NCBI RefSeq assembly: GCF_020097835.1 | Contig: NZ_CP083666.1 | Span: 1,736,001 to 1,800,000, forward strand | Direction of reading: 5' to 3' | Length of the DNA: 64,000 bases | Source of the DNA: Haloprofundus halobius | Lineage (GTDB): Archaea > Halobacteriota > Halobacteria > Halobacteriales > Haloferacaceae | Shown: positions 32,459 through 41,649 of the stretch, piece after piece | Numbering within the stretch: position 1 is the stretch's first letter | How the letters are laid out: every line of letters starts with the position of its first letter | The notes under the pieces: generated by a model | What the model saw: only the letters and a program-made list of their open reading frames with translations | Database searches by the model: none | What the model was told of the DNA's origin: nothing | Made by a program: the position numbers and the translations under genes

Positions 32459-33412
32459 TTATCTCTGAGGGTTGGTCACGTCTTCCATCGAGAAGCCGAT
32501 GAAGTAGAACGCCGTTGCGAGCAGCATGATGGCGAGTCCGGGCGGAATCAGCCACCACCAGGCGGTGAAGATGTAGCCCTCGGACTTGATGCTCTCGAGC
32601 ATGATGCCCCACGAGAGGCTGGCGAAGTCCGCCAGACCGAGGTACGCCAGCGCCGCCTGCGTCAGGATGGCCGCGGCCGCGTCCTGTGCGAGGTAGACGA
32701 ACGACAGCGGGAGCACGTGCGGCATGATGTGCCGGAAGACGATGCGCAGGTCGCTCGCGCCGGCGACTCTCGCGGATTCGACGTACGCTCGCGTCCGAAG
32801 CGAGAGCGTCTCACCGCGGATGACGATGCAGTTGTTGAGCCACGAGGTGACGGCGATGCCGATGATGATGTTCGTCGTCGTCTGGCCGCGAACCGCCACG
32901 AGGACGATGAGCAGCGGCAGAAACGGCAGGCCGTACATGACGTCGACGAAGCGCTGGATGGTCTCGTCGATCCAGGTGTCGCCGTAGAAGCCGCTGATGA
33001 GTCCGAGCGGCACGCCGACGAGACTCGACAGCAGACCCGCGGCGAGACCGATGTACATCGCCGTCGACGCCGAATACACCATCAGCGTCGCGATGCCGCG
33101 GCCGTAGGAGTCCGTTCCGAGGGGGGCGAAGAACGGGTCGCCGAACGCGGGCGGGTGCGGCAGCGTCCGCACCTGTTCGCCGGTCAGTCGGGCGTTCTCG
33201 TAGCCGATGTAGGCGACCCAGTCGGGGTTGTGCGGCGCGAACACGCTCGGGACGAGCGCCCACAGCGAGAATATCGTCAGGATGACGAGACCGATGACGC
33301 CCATCCGGTGTTCGGTGAATCGGTCCCAGCCGCGTCGGAGGCGTTCGACGCGCGGCTCCCACTGTTTTTTGTACGATGCGAGTCCGGTCGTTGGTTCTCC
33401 TTCGGTTGCCAT
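32459..33412 (-). CDS. Oligopeptide/dipeptide ABC transporter permease (OppC/DppC-like)
   Basis: A 317-residue permease. A cytosolic N-terminus leads into a first helix (about 38-58), a long external loop, and then the BPD_transp core of five helices. The core contains the EAA-like loop YVESARVAGASDLRIVFRHIMPHVLPL near residues 205-231. The start codon touches the stop of the OppB-type gene. It forms the translocation pore with that partner. Confidence 0.92.
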   Translation of the reverse strand: MATEGEPTTGLASYKKQWEPRVERLRRGWDRFTEHRMGVIGLVILTIFSLWALVPSVFAPHNPDWVAYIGYENARLTGEQVRTLPHPPAFGDPFFAPLGTDSYGRGIATLMVYSASTAMYIGLAAGLLSSLVGVPLGLISGFYGDTWIDETIQRFVDVMYGLPFLPLLIVLVAVRGQTTTNIIIGIAVTSWLNNCIVIRGETLSLRTRAYVESARVAGASDLRIVFRHIMPHVLPLSFVYLAQDAAAAILTQAALAYLGLADFASLSWGIMLESIKSEGYIFTAWWWLIPPGLAIMLLATAFYFIGFSMEDVTNPQR

Positions 33413-34402
33413 CTAATTCTCCTCCCCGAACTTGATTCGCGGGTCGAGGTACGTGTACGCGATGTCGGTGATGAGTCGCATGACGACGACCAGCACGGCG
33501 AGCATGAAGAACGCCGCCTGCGTCACGGGGTAGTCGTTGTTCAGCACCGCCTCGACGAGGACCTGTCCCATCCCCGGCCACGTGAAGACGGCCTCGGTGA
33601 TGACCGCCCCGTCGATGAGGAAGGCCAAGCCGACGATCGCGCCGGTCGCGACGGGAATGAGCGCGTTCCGCGCCGCGTGTTTGATCATCACGGTTCGTTC
33701 GTCGAGTCCCTTCGCGCGCGCTAAGAACACGTACCCTTCGTCGACGACGTTGTTCATCGACGGGCGCATGATGAGCATCGCGCCGACCCAGCCGATACAC
33801 GAGAGGCTGACGAGCGGCAGCGTGATGTGGACGAGGACGTCGGCCATCACGGTGAATGCGTTCCACTCGAAGTCGGGGAACTGCGTCATCATGTAGGCGC
33901 TCGGGAGAAGCTCCAGTTCGTAGTCGAAGAACCAGATGAACAGCCATCCCAGCCAGAAGGCGGGCATGGAGTACACCATCAGCGAGGTGCTGAAGATTGC
34001 CTTGTCCTTCTGCGAGCCGCGCCACCAGCCGAGATACATCCCGACGAGCGGACCGACGAGGTAGGCGATGATGTAGCTCGCCCCGAAGAGGATGAGCGTC
34101 CGCGGCATCCGCCGGAGGATGAGGTCCCACACCGGGACGTTCCACGTCGGCGACCGGCCGAAGTTGCCGGTCTGGTAGTTTATCATGAAGTTGAGATACT
34201 GTTTCCACAGCGGCTCGTTGAGCCCCCACACCTCCCGGATGCGCTCGACCTGATCTCTGGTCATCTCCGGGGAGATCATGCTGTCGATGAACGTCCCGGG
34301 TGCGCTGCGGATGAGCGCGAACAGCAACGTCATGATGAGCAGGAGGGTCAGGTACGAGACCACGAGTCGCTTTGCGAGATACTTTCCACTGATTCTGGTC
34401 AT
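33413..34402 (-). CDS. Oligopeptide/dipeptide ABC transporter permease (OppB/DppB-like)
   Basis: A 329-residue permease. It starts YLAKRLVVSYLTLLLIMTLLFALIRSAPG, the OppB N-terminal helix with the SAPG/TPGDP-like motif, and has six helices. The EAA loop YVFLARAKGLDERTVMIKHAARNALIPVATG lies near residues 215-245. It is separated from the receptor gene by 207 bases, which contain an imperfect repeat (TCGGAGTCACGGTTT(T)GTC) at 34408-34446. The receptor may therefore be more strongly expressed than the rest. Confidence 0.92.
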   Translation of the reverse strand: MTRISGKYLAKRLVVSYLTLLLIMTLLFALIRSAPGTFIDSMISPEMTRDQVERIREVWGLNEPLWKQYLNFMINYQTGNFGRSPTWNVPVWDLILRRMPRTLILFGASYIIAYLVGPLVGMYLGWWRGSQKDKAIFSTSLMVYSMPAFWLGWLFIWFFDYELELLPSAYMMTQFPDFEWNAFTVMADVLVHITLPLVSLSCIGWVGAMLIMRPSMNNVVDEGYVFLARAKGLDERTVMIKHAARNALIPVATGAIVGLAFLIDGAVITEAVFTWPGMGQVLVEAVLNNDYPVTQAAFFMLAVLVVVMRLITDIAYTYLDPRIKFGEEN

Positions 34403-34609
34403 TGTTTCGGAGTCACGGTTTGTCTGTCGGAGTCACGGTTTTGTCCGTACGCGTATTGTTTGCGTTTCTGTGGCACGATTGGGGAGCGCGACTATGAATG
34501 TGTTGGATTACTACGTTTTCGCAGAAACAAAAGGTCGCAGACGGACCGCAGAGTAGTCGATTCGCAGCGAGAGAAAGGCGAGAGAGAGTCGAGTCGGGCG
34601 GCCGAGCGG

Positions 34610-36655
34610 TCAGTCGCTCTTCTGGTGGACCTGCAGGACGTTCGTCCCGAGGTAGCTGTCGCCCGGACCGGGGATGTTGCTGACGAAGCCGTCCCAGTTG
34701 CCGGAGTTGACCGGCCACTGCACCTGTTCGTAGGAGTTGACCATCGTCGGGAAGTCGAGGTAGATCTGCTCGACTGCCTGCTTGGCGAGGTCGTTGCGCG
34801 CCTCCGTCTCCATCTCGGTGCGGCACTGCGAGATGAGGTCGTCGGCGGTCGCATCGTCGAAGAGACCGTAGCCCATCGCGTTGTTGAGCATCGTGTCCGT
34901 GTTGGTCTCGCCGTCGTCGTTCTCCTCGCTGTGGTCGTCGGCGTTGTCGCTGTGGAAGAGGCCGTACAGCGAACTCGCGCCGAACGGCGAGAGACTGCTC
35001 CACGACATCGGGAAGATGTCGAAGTCCTCCTCGGCGTAGACGGCGTTGAGCATCGTGTTGAACGTCATCACTTCACGCTCGATGGGGATACCGATGGAAC
35101 GCAGGTTCGAGACGTAGCGCTCGACCATCTGCGCGGCCTTCGGCGAGTCCTTCGCCGGGTAGATGAGCATCTGGAGCGGCCCGTCGTTGATATCTTCGAT
35201 GGTGTCGCCGTTGATGCGAATCTCCTGGTCGACGTCGGCGTCTTCCAGCACGCTCGACTCGACGTCGCCGAAGCTGTAGTCGTGTTTCGCCTCGGTCTGG
35301 CCCGCGCTCACGTCGGTGAGGCTGCCGGGGTAGTCGATGCCGACGTAGGTGCCGCCCTCGCCGGTGATGACCTGCCCCTCGGTGAGGAACTGTCGGATTC
35401 CCTCGACGTCGACCTCGGAACTGGTCGCGTCGACACCGCGGAAGGTGAACGCCTGCGACGCCGCACCGGTGAGCAGTTCGGCGTCGCCGTCGGCGTCGGG
35501 GCGAACCGCGGAGTAACCCGGGGGCATGACGAAGTCGCCCTCTTGGACGTAGCCGCGCTGGAGCTGCTGGGTCCAGTAGATGTCGTCGTAGGCGAACCCG
35601 AGCACCTGGCGGAAGGTGAGGTCGTCGAGCGGCGTCCGACGGAGGTTGAACGAGTAGTGGGCGTAGCCCGTGTCGTAGCCCTCGACGATGCTCTTGCCGT
35701 CGGTGTCCTGAATCTCCTCGACTTTCGAGGTGTCGATGCTGCTGTACACCGTGTCGACATCGTCGTTGAGGAACGCGTTCGTGAGCGCCGACTCGCTGCC
35801 GTAGATCTTGAAGCGGACGGAGTCGATGAACGGGCCGCCGGCGATCAGGTTGTCGTGGTCCTGAATCCACTCGAGGTTCTGCAGCGGTGCCTCGTCACGG
35901 AACGTCACTTCGATGGCCGTGTCCGGGCTGTACGTCGTGATCTCGCCCGGACCCGCGCCGATGGGGCCGTCGTTGTCCTGCGGCTGGTAGGCCTGATAGT
36001 CGTCGACCTCCTCCCAGATGTGTTTCGGGAGCAGCGGAACCTGCAGCTGCGTGGAGTCGTACGTTCCGATGGGCTGGCTGAGCTTCAGATGGACGTCCCA
36101 GTCGTTGTCGGCCTCCTCGACCGACGCGATGGGTTCGACCGTCGAGACGTAGCGGCCCGGCTGCTTCTCCATCAGGTAGTTGTACGTAAAGATGACGTCC
36201 TCGACTGTCAGATCCTCGCCGTCGCTGAAGGTGAGGCCGTCGCGGAGGTTGAAGTAGACGTCGGGCTCTGCGTCCTCGCCGCTGGCGTTCTCGACGGTCC
36301 ACTCCGTGTAGGCACTCGGCATGACCTCGAAGTTGACGGGGTCGATGGTGGTCCCCCAGCAGTAGACGTAGTCGAGGATACTCCACGAGTACGCAGAGGA
36401 GGTCGAGAGGGGGTTGATTCCCTTCGGCTGCTGGTCCATCCCGATGGTGAACGTCCCGCCGCGTTCGATCTCGTCGGGGTTGGTCGTGTTCTGTTCGGGA
36501 GTGTCCTGGGAGTCGTTGGAGTCGCTCGAGTTGTTCTGGTCGTCGTCTCCGCTTCCGCCGGAGTCGCTGCAACCAGCGAGTGTGAGGGCCACGGCACCTG
36601 CGCCGGAGGCTTTAAGGAAACGCCGGCGGCTATCGTTCATCGAATCGTCAGACAT
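34610..36655 (-). CDS. Peptide ABC transporter substrate-binding lipoprotein (OppA/DppA-like)
   Basis: A 681-residue extracytoplasmic solute-binding family 5 protein. The signal DSRRRFLKASGAGAVALTLAGCSDSG joins a twin-arginine motif to a lipobox (Cys near residue 29). An acidic Asn/Ser/Asp linker follows to about residue 62, then GGTFTIGMDQQPKGINPLST starts the domain. VYFNLRDGLTFSDGEDLTVEDVIFTYNYLM is the family hallmark. It is longer than the usual 530-600 residues. The ATG has a TATA-type element (minus strand ATCAAATATAAGTAT, 36679-36693) about 30 bases upstream, implying a leaderless transcript. Confidence 0.92.
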   Translation of the reverse strand: MSDDSMNDSRRRFLKASGAGAVALTLAGCSDSGGSGDDDQNNSSDSNDSQDTPEQNTTNPDEIERGGTFTIGMDQQPKGINPLSTSSAYSWSILDYVYCWGTTIDPVNFEVMPSAYTEWTVENASGEDAEPDVYFNLRDGLTFSDGEDLTVEDVIFTYNYLMEKQPGRYVSTVEPIASVEEADNDWDVHLKLSQPIGTYDSTQLQVPLLPKHIWEEVDDYQAYQPQDNDGPIGAGPGEITTYSPDTAIEVTFRDEAPLQNLEWIQDHDNLIAGGPFIDSVRFKIYGSESALTNAFLNDDVDTVYSSIDTSKVEEIQDTDGKSIVEGYDTGYAHYSFNLRRTPLDDLTFRQVLGFAYDDIYWTQQLQRGYVQEGDFVMPPGYSAVRPDADGDAELLTGAASQAFTFRGVDATSSEVDVEGIRQFLTEGQVITGEGGTYVGIDYPGSLTDVSAGQTEAKHDYSFGDVESSVLEDADVDQEIRINGDTIEDINDGPLQMLIYPAKDSPKAAQMVERYVSNLRSIGIPIEREVMTFNTMLNAVYAEEDFDIFPMSWSSLSPFGASSLYGLFHSDNADDHSEENDDGETNTDTMLNNAMGYGLFDDATADDLISQCRTEMETEARNDLAKQAVEQIYLDFPTMVNSYEQVQWPVNSGNWDGFVSNIPGPGDSYLGTNVLQVHQKSD

Positions 36656-36678
36656 GCAGCACCACGTTGACGTATCCC

Positions 36679-36693
36679 ATACTTATATTTGAT
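36679..36693 (-). promoter_or_regulatory. TATA element of the peptide ABC operon
   Basis: On the minus strand ATCAAATATAAGTAT, centred about 31 bases before the receptor ATG. The same 15 bases occur at 8666-8680 in front of the HalOD1 gene. Confidence 0.6.
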
Positions 36694-36764
36694 GGTATTC
36701 TCATCGAGATTCAGTTTCTGTTCGAGTCACATTCAACGAGCAATCGAACAGAAACGATTGACAG

Positions 36765-37037
36765 TTACCGTTCTCTGAGCGTCGACCGGCCCTCGATGAA
36801 GAAGAACATGCTCATCACGACCGCCGAACCGGACATCGCGAGGTAGATGTCGCCGGGGACCTGTGTCGGACCCGTTCGCGACAGCGCCATACCCATCAAC
36901 CCCCAGAACGCCGCCAGCGCAAAACCACCACCGAGCAGGAAGTACGATTCGACCTGACTCCCGCGCCGGTAGGAGACCATGCCTGCGAGGAGTGCGAGGC
37001 CGGCGAGGATCGCCAGCACACCGCGAGTGTCGAGCAT
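36765..37037 (-). CDS. Small three-helix membrane protein
   Basis: A 90-residue protein starting MLDTRGVLAILAGLALLAGM, with hydrophobic segments near 7-22, 30-48 and 62-82, and ending in a basic RSTLRER. No family recognised. It is divergent from the DJ-1/PfpI gene. A TATATAA element at 37060-37066 lies about 27 bases upstream of its ATG, so it has its own promoter. Confidence 0.6.
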   Translation of the reverse strand: MLDTRGVLAILAGLALLAGMVSYRRGSQVESYFLLGGGFALAAFWGLMGMALSRTGPTQVPGDIYLAMSGSAVVMSMFFFIEGRSTLRER

Positions 37038-37077
37038 ATCGACTCGATACGACTGCGCGTATATAACATCACCGTGC

Positions 37078-37156
37078 GCGCGCCCAACGCGCGCCCAACG
37101 CGCGAATCCGTCGTTTTCGCTTCCCGATGCGCCTTCTCGCTTCCCGATGCGCCTTC
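37078..37156. repeat. Two short perfect tandem repeats upstream of the DJ-1/PfpI gene
   Basis: GCGCGCCCAAC occurs twice (37078-37088 and 37089-37099, then a partial third). TCGCTTCCCGATGCGCCTTC occurs twice exactly (37117-37136 and 37137-37156). They lie between two divergent promoters, and no frame suggests coding. Confidence 0.7.
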
Positions 37157-37202
37157 GGTCGCCCAATCGCTTTTGCACGTCAGGAACGTACTCTCTCGAA
37201 CG

Positions 37203-37898
37203 ATGGTATCCACACTGTTCATCGTCAGCGAGGAGGGGTACTGGGCCGAGGAGTGCATCGAACCGCTCACAACGCTCTCGGAGGCGGGCGTCGACGTCAC
37301 CGTCGCCACGCCGAGCGGGTCGCCGCCGGTCGTCGACGAGCGCTCGCTCGACCCGGAGACGGTCGGCGAGGAGGAGAGCGAACGGCTCCGGGAGGTCCAC
37401 GAGAACGACGACCGACTCAACGACCCCGAACCGATAGCGACGGTGTCGGCGTCGGAGTACGACGCGGTCGTCTTCCCCGGCGGTCACGGCACCGTCTGGG
37501 ACGTCAATCAGGACCGCCACGCGCGGCAACTCCTTCGTGACGCCGTCGCGGGCGACGACGGGAAGGCGCTCGTCGTCTGCCACGCCGTCGGTCTGTTGGG
37601 ATTCACCCACACCGAGGAGGGCAAGTACGTCGTCAACGAGCGCGACGTGACCGGCTTTCCCAACGAGTGGGAGGCGGACATCGTCGACGACAACGACGTG
37701 ATGCCCGACGGTCGAAAACTTCCGTACTGGGTCGAAGACGAGGTGACGGAAGCGGGTGCGAACTGGGACGCCGAACTCGACGCCGACACGAGCGTCACCG
37801 TCGACGGCGACCTCATCACCGCTCGTGGGCCGGAGTCCTCGCATGCGGCGGCGACGACGCTGCTCGACGAGTTGGGTGTCGAAGCCGAGAGCGCGTAA
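37203..37898 (+). CDS. DJ-1/PfpI family protein
   Basis: A 231-residue protein of the class I glutamine amidotransferase-like DJ-1/PfpI superfamily, of the longer Hsp31/YDR533C-like type. The nucleophile elbow is VVCHAVGLLGF with Cys126, and FPGGHGTVWDV near residue 95 provides the oxyanion region. Relatives act as glyoxalases, chaperones or deglycases; which applies cannot be told from sequence. The ATG at 37203 follows a GCTTTTGC TATA-like element. It stands alone between short repeats and a converging regulator gene. Confidence 0.85.
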   Translation: MVSTLFIVSEEGYWAEECIEPLTTLSEAGVDVTVATPSGSPPVVDERSLDPETVGEEESERLREVHENDDRLNDPEPIATVSASEYDAVVFPGGHGTVWDVNQDRHARQLLRDAVAGDDGKALVVCHAVGLLGFTHTEEGKYVVNERDVTGFPNEWEADIVDDNDVMPDGRKLPYWVEDEVTEAGANWDAELDADTSVTVDGDLITARGPESSHAAATTLLDELGVEAESA

Positions 37899-37955
37899 GC
37901 ACGTCCGCGCACGCCCGACGAGGCGACTACGCTCCGAATCGCCGAACTCGCTCGG

Positions 37956-38243
37956 TTACTCGATTTTGAACACCGCTTCCTCGATGTTCTCGCTTCGACA
38001 GTCGGGACACCGTGAGGGGTAGTTCACCGGGTCGTCGTAGTTCGAGAACCCGCAGTTTCGACACTCCGGCGGGGCGACCAGAAACTGCTCGTCGGTGCCG
38101 TCGAGCGACTGGGCGACGTGTCTGAGGTGGTCGTAGACGACCGACCGAGGCGCGTCGACGCTGGTCGAGAGGCCGCTGGCGGTCGACGGCTCCTCCCTGA
38201 GCGCGTCGGCGATTCGCTGCCGGGTCGTCTCCGTCTCGTCCAT
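37956..38243 (-). CDS. HTH and zinc-ribbon transcriptional regulator
   Basis: A 95-residue protein. The N-terminal winged-helix half (TRQRIADALREEPSTASGLSTSVDAPRSVVYDHLRHVAQSL) is followed by a zinc ribbon with CRNCGF at about 61-66 and CPDCRS near 79-84. This is the architecture of the archaeal HTH/Zn-ribbon regulator group (COG3357-like). It diverges from a sugar nucleotidyltransferase gene with 90 bases between the starts, so it might regulate it; that is only a guess from position. Confidence 0.82.
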   Translation of the reverse strand: MDETETTRQRIADALREEPSTASGLSTSVDAPRSVVYDHLRHVAQSLDGTDEQFLVAPPECRNCGFSNYDDPVNYPSRCPDCRSENIEEAVFKIE

Positions 38244-38333
38244 GGCCCCGAGTACGCGCGAACGGGCAAATGGCTTTGCGTCGTCGTCAATTTGAGCAAA
38301 ACAGTCTTGGCGCCTGCCATTGATGACGTGTAT

Positions 38334-39302
38334 ATGAAGGCAGTCGTTCTCGCCGGAGGGTACGCTACGAGGCTTTGGCCGATCACCAAGCAGCGCCCGA
38401 AGATGTTTCTCCCGGTGGGAGACTCGACGGTCATCGACACTATTTTCACCGACCTCGAGGCGGACGACCGCATCTCGGAGGTGTTCGTCAGTACGAACGA
38501 GTACTTCGCCGACGAGTTCGAGCGCTATCTCGCCGACTCGACGTTCGAGAAACCGACGCTGTCGGTCGAGGAGACGCGCGCCGAAGACGAGAAGTTCGGC
38601 GTCGTCGGCGCGCTCGCGGAGTTGGTCGAACGCGAGGGCGTCGAGGAAGACCTCGTCGTCATCGCCGGCGACAACCTCATCAGCTTCGACGTCGCGGAGT
38701 TCGTCGACTTCTTCGAGGAGAAGGACTCTCCGATTCTGGCCGCCTACGACGTCGGGTCGCGCGAACGAGCGAAGTCGTACGGTCTCGTCCGACTCGACGG
38801 CGACCAGGTCGTCGAGTTCCAGGAGAAACCAGCGGACCCAAAGAGCACACTCGTCTCCATCGCCTGCTACGCGTTCCCCGCGGAGACGCTGCCGAAACTC
38901 GACGAGTATCTCGCCTCCGACAACAACCCCGACGAACCCGGGTGGTTCCTCCAGTGGTTGCAGTCGCGTGATTCCGTCTACGCGTTCAGTTTCGAGGACG
39001 CGTGGTACGACATCGGAACGCCCGAGAGCTACCTCGAAGCCGTCGCGTGGAAACTCGACGGCGACAACTTCGTCCACGACGACGCGACGGTCGAAAACAG
39101 CGACCTCGGCGAGAACGTTCAGGTGTTGGCCGGCGCGGAGGTTCGGGATTCGACGCTCGACAACTCCGTCGTCTTCTCGGACGCGACTGTCGCCGACTCG
39201 ACGCTCCGCGATACGATCACCGACCGAGAGACCCACATCGAGGGACTGCAGTTGATCGACACGCTCGTCGGTGAACACTCGAAACTCGTCGGCGACGAAT
39301 AA
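38334..39302 (+). CDS. Sugar-1-phosphate nucleotidyltransferase (NDP-sugar synthase)
   Basis: A 322-residue enzyme that would couple a sugar-1-phosphate to an NTP. The N-terminal Rossmann-like domain begins MKAVVLAGGYATRLWPITKQRPKMFLPVG, the nucleotide-binding G-G-x-(A/G)-T-R-L-x-P-x-T signature with the catalytic Lys. DNLISFDV, YGLVRLDGDQVVEFQEKP and WYDIGTPESYLEA follow in order. The last ~60 residues show short hexapeptide-like repeats (VENSDLGENVQVLAGAEVRDSTLDNSVV). It resembles haloarchaeal glucose-1-phosphate thymidylyltransferases such as AglF used for S-layer N-glycosylation, but no glycosyltransferase is nearby. Confidence 0.88.
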   Translation: MKAVVLAGGYATRLWPITKQRPKMFLPVGDSTVIDTIFTDLEADDRISEVFVSTNEYFADEFERYLADSTFEKPTLSVEETRAEDEKFGVVGALAELVEREGVEEDLVVIAGDNLISFDVAEFVDFFEEKDSPILAAYDVGSRERAKSYGLVRLDGDQVVEFQEKPADPKSTLVSIACYAFPAETLPKLDEYLASDNNPDEPGWFLQWLQSRDSVYAFSFEDAWYDIGTPESYLEAVAWKLDGDNFVHDDATVENSDLGENVQVLAGAEVRDSTLDNSVVFSDATVADSTLRDTITDRETHIEGLQLIDTLVGEHSKLVGDE

Positions 39303-39428
39303 CCGCACCATTTGCGCTACGGACCACCTTCGGCGACCCTCGGCAGAAGCTGCACCAAAAGCACTCGTCACTCACTTCGCTATCACTCCGTTCGTTCCTC
39401 GGCCCGCTCGCGCCGCTGGCGCTCGCGG

Positions 39429-40154
39429 TCAGGGAGATTTCCGCTCGCCGAGTCGAGCGTCGCTGACGCGAATCCGCCCTCGCGTCCCCTCCCACTCGGT
39501 CTCGTACTCCAACTCGATAGGCCGGGACATGTGCGGGCCGTCTGTCACCAGCGTCTCGAACTCGCCGCCCTCGCCGAGGATGTGGACGCCGTACTCGTCG
39601 TTGAGTGCTTCCAACTCCGCGATGGCGTCGGCGTCGAGCGTCCGCCCCAGCCACGACTCGTCGAGGCCGTGGGCGGCGACCTGAACGATGCGAATCTCGA
39701 ACCCGGCGCCGAGCATCGCGTCGGCGAGTTCGCGGGGGTTCTCCCGCCACAAGGGGGCAAAGAGGTCGATGCCGAGGCGGTCACACATCTGTCGAATCCG
39801 GTTGGTCTGAAACTCGCTTTCGACCGCTCCCGCGGTGACACCCGCCAAGTCGAGTTCCTCGCTCAGTTCTCGCAGCGCCGCCTCCATCGGTTCGAGTTCG
39901 GCGTCGCCCTGCTCGCCGGAGTCGGTTGCTAACTCAGCCTCGAAGGAATCTGGTTCGACTTCGACGAGTTCGATACCGACGCTCTCGGCGGCGAGTCGCG
40001 CCAGTCGCGTCTCGGGGACGTGGTACATGTACGAGTCGCCCTCGGGGTGGACGGTGAGCAGTCGACTCACGTTTAGTCCCGATTCGAGTGCTTGGTAGAG
40101 CGCCCACGAGGAGTCTTTGCCGCCCGAAAAGAGGCTCACCCAGTCGTCGGTCAT
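39429..40154 (-). CDS. dph6: Diphthine-ammonia ligase-like PP-loop ATPase
   Basis: A 241-residue ATP-pyrophosphatase. The PP-loop SLFSGGKDSSWALYQALESG lies at residues 7-26, and the family motif ILGEGGEFETLVTDGP near residues 190-205 is characteristic of Dph6 (last step of diphthamide synthesis on translation factor aEF2). The start is the ATG at 40154, where homology begins; an upstream in-frame extension to 40268 looks non-coding. Two further PP-loop proteins are encoded within 3 kb on the same strand. Confidence 0.84.
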   Translation of the reverse strand: MTDDWVSLFSGGKDSSWALYQALESGLNVSRLLTVHPEGDSYMYHVPETRLARLAAESVGIELVEVEPDSFEAELATDSGEQGDAELEPMEAALRELSEELDLAGVTAGAVESEFQTNRIRQMCDRLGIDLFAPLWRENPRELADAMLGAGFEIRIVQVAAHGLDESWLGRTLDADAIAELEALNDEYGVHILGEGGEFETLVTDGPHMSRPIELEYETEWEGTRGRIRVSDARLGERKSP

Positions 40155-40231
40155 TGGAGGGCGTAGCGAGGACGACGGTTTACGCGCACCGATTCTCCGC
40201 GCGGTCGTCGTCCGTCGCTGGCGTCTCCCCG

Positions 40232-40507
40232 TCAGAACTCGTCGAGTTCGGTTGCGAGCGACTCCCACCAGAGGTGGCCCCGCTCTCGGACCTCCATATG
40301 TTCGAGGACGCCCGCGTCGACGAGCGATTCGAGTCGCGCGTACATCGCCCAGAGCGGCACGCCGAACCGCTCGGCGACGTAGCCCGTGTTGACAACTGGT
40401 TTCGGTGCGCAGCGAATCACCTCGACGATGTCGTTCGTCGGAATCTCGGCCTCGGAGACGCAGTCGGGAATCCCCTCGCCGTCCTCGGATGCATCAGGAG
40501 CGTTCAT
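40232..40507 (-). CDS. Small winged-helix protein
   Basis: A 91-residue protein. The C-terminal ~60 residues read VIRCAPKPVVNTGYVAERFGVPLWAMYARLESLVDAGVLEHMEVRERGHLWW, a winged-helix DNA-binding pattern (helix-turn-helix then wing). The first 25 residues are acidic. Likely a small transcription regulator with unknown target. It lies 77 bases upstream of the Dph6-like gene on the same strand and could be co-transcribed. Confidence 0.7.
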   Translation of the reverse strand: MNAPDASEDGEGIPDCVSEAEIPTNDIVEVIRCAPKPVVNTGYVAERFGVPLWAMYARLESLVDAGVLEHMEVRERGHLWWESLATELDEF

Positions 40508-40695
40508 ACCGTCGGTAGGCGCTCGAAGGACTAAGCGCTCTGGCGAGACAGCCGAGAACGTATCGCTCGGCGGAGTTTCGGTGTCACCGACCGCAAGGGA
40601 CGACTCCAGACGGCCGCTCCGTCATTCGAACCGATCGGGCTTGCCCCAGAAGGGCGATTCAGTATCGCGGCCTATGGTGTATCAACCCTCCTAAT

Positions 40696-41649
40696 TCACA
40701 TGTACCCCAAGTCGCGCAACCGACCCATGATGTTCTCTTTGTCCTGCGCGCGGCCCTCTCGTTCGGTCGTGACCTCCAAATCCTGCATCCACGCCGGGCG
40801 CTCGTCGGATTTCGCCGACCCCGACTCGGTGCCGAGCGACCGAAAGCCCTCGAAGTACTTCGGCGAGACGGGGAGGTCCTCGGCGGTCAGTCCGTCGGGC
40901 AAATCGTCGCGCGACTCGGGGACGTGTCCGGCCGGGTAGCCCTCGACGGTGTCGGGGACGACGAAGTTCCAGAACGCGTCCCAGACGTCGCCTTCGTCGA
41001 ACTGGAGGATCGTGTGGATGCGGTCGTGCGGCGGGTACTTCTCGGAGTCGTGGCGCGGGCTGAAGAACGTCTCGTCGGCACGGGATTCCTGTTCGTCCCA
41101 GCGGACGCCCGAGAAGATGCCGTCGAACCCGTACTCGGTGAGCGTCTCGTTCAGTGCGACGGTCTTCAGCAGGTGGTTGCCGACGAACGTGTCGGCGTCG
41201 AGGACGAGCGTCTCGTCGTCGTACTCCAACCGGGTGAGTTCCTTCCGCGTCGCCTCGCTGAGTTCGCTCACGGCGAACTCGTCGCCGGGTTCCGCGCCGA
41301 GGCGAGCGAACTCCTCGTTGCGCGCGACGACGAGTTCGAGGTCCCACTCGTCGACCCAGCGGTCGACGAACTCGGTCGCCTCGGGGAAGTGCTCGAAGTG
41401 GTCGATGAAGACGACCGGCGGCACCTCGTGGCCGTTCTCGCGGGCGACCTCCATCACGACGTAGAGGACGAGCGTCGAGTCCTTCCCGCCGGTCCACATC
41501 ACCGCGGGGTTCTCGTACTGGTCGAGCGCCTGCGCGGTGAGTTCGGCCGCCTTCTCGATTTTGTCGCCGAGGCTGGGGTAATCGGCGGCGGTCTGTGAAC
41601 GTCCGGCGTCGTAGTCGACGTCGATGTACGCGGGAAACTGCTCGGTCAT
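40696..41649 (-). CDS. CysD/PAPS-reductase-like PP-loop protein, copy A
   Basis: A 317-residue protein of the PAPS reductase/ATP sulfurylase small-subunit superfamily. The PP-loop VMWTGGKDSTLVLYVVMEVA is near residues 50-69. The CysD-like segment DGIFSGVRWDEQESRADETFFSPRHD is near 180-205, followed by RIHTILQFDEGDVWDAFWNFV. There is no cysteine anywhere, so it cannot use the catalytic Cys of PAPS/APS reductases; adenylylation is more likely. ATG at 41649. A close paralogue lies 271 bases upstream. Confidence 0.83.
   Translation of the reverse strand: MTEQFPAYIDVDYDAGRSQTAADYPSLGDKIEKAAELTAQALDQYENPAVMWTGGKDSTLVLYVVMEVARENGHEVPPVVFIDHFEHFPEATEFVDRWVDEWDLELVVARNEEFARLGAEPGDEFAVSELSEATRKELTRLEYDDETLVLDADTFVGNHLLKTVALNETLTEYGFDGIFSGVRWDEQESRADETFFSPRHDSEKYPPHDRIHTILQFDEGDVWDAFWNFVVPDTVEGYPAGHVPESRDDLPDGLTAEDLPVSPKYFEGFRSLGTESGSAKSDERPAWMQDLEVTTEREGRAQDKENIMGRLRDLGYM

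Noticed and set aside
33827-36670. Very long open frame opposite the peptide receptor gene (similar long antisense frames at 582-2354, 24108-26264 and 50736-53204)
   Set aside because: The translations are rich in Arg, Val, Asp and Gly without any family motif and mirror well-recognised genes. High GC makes antisense frames open by chance.
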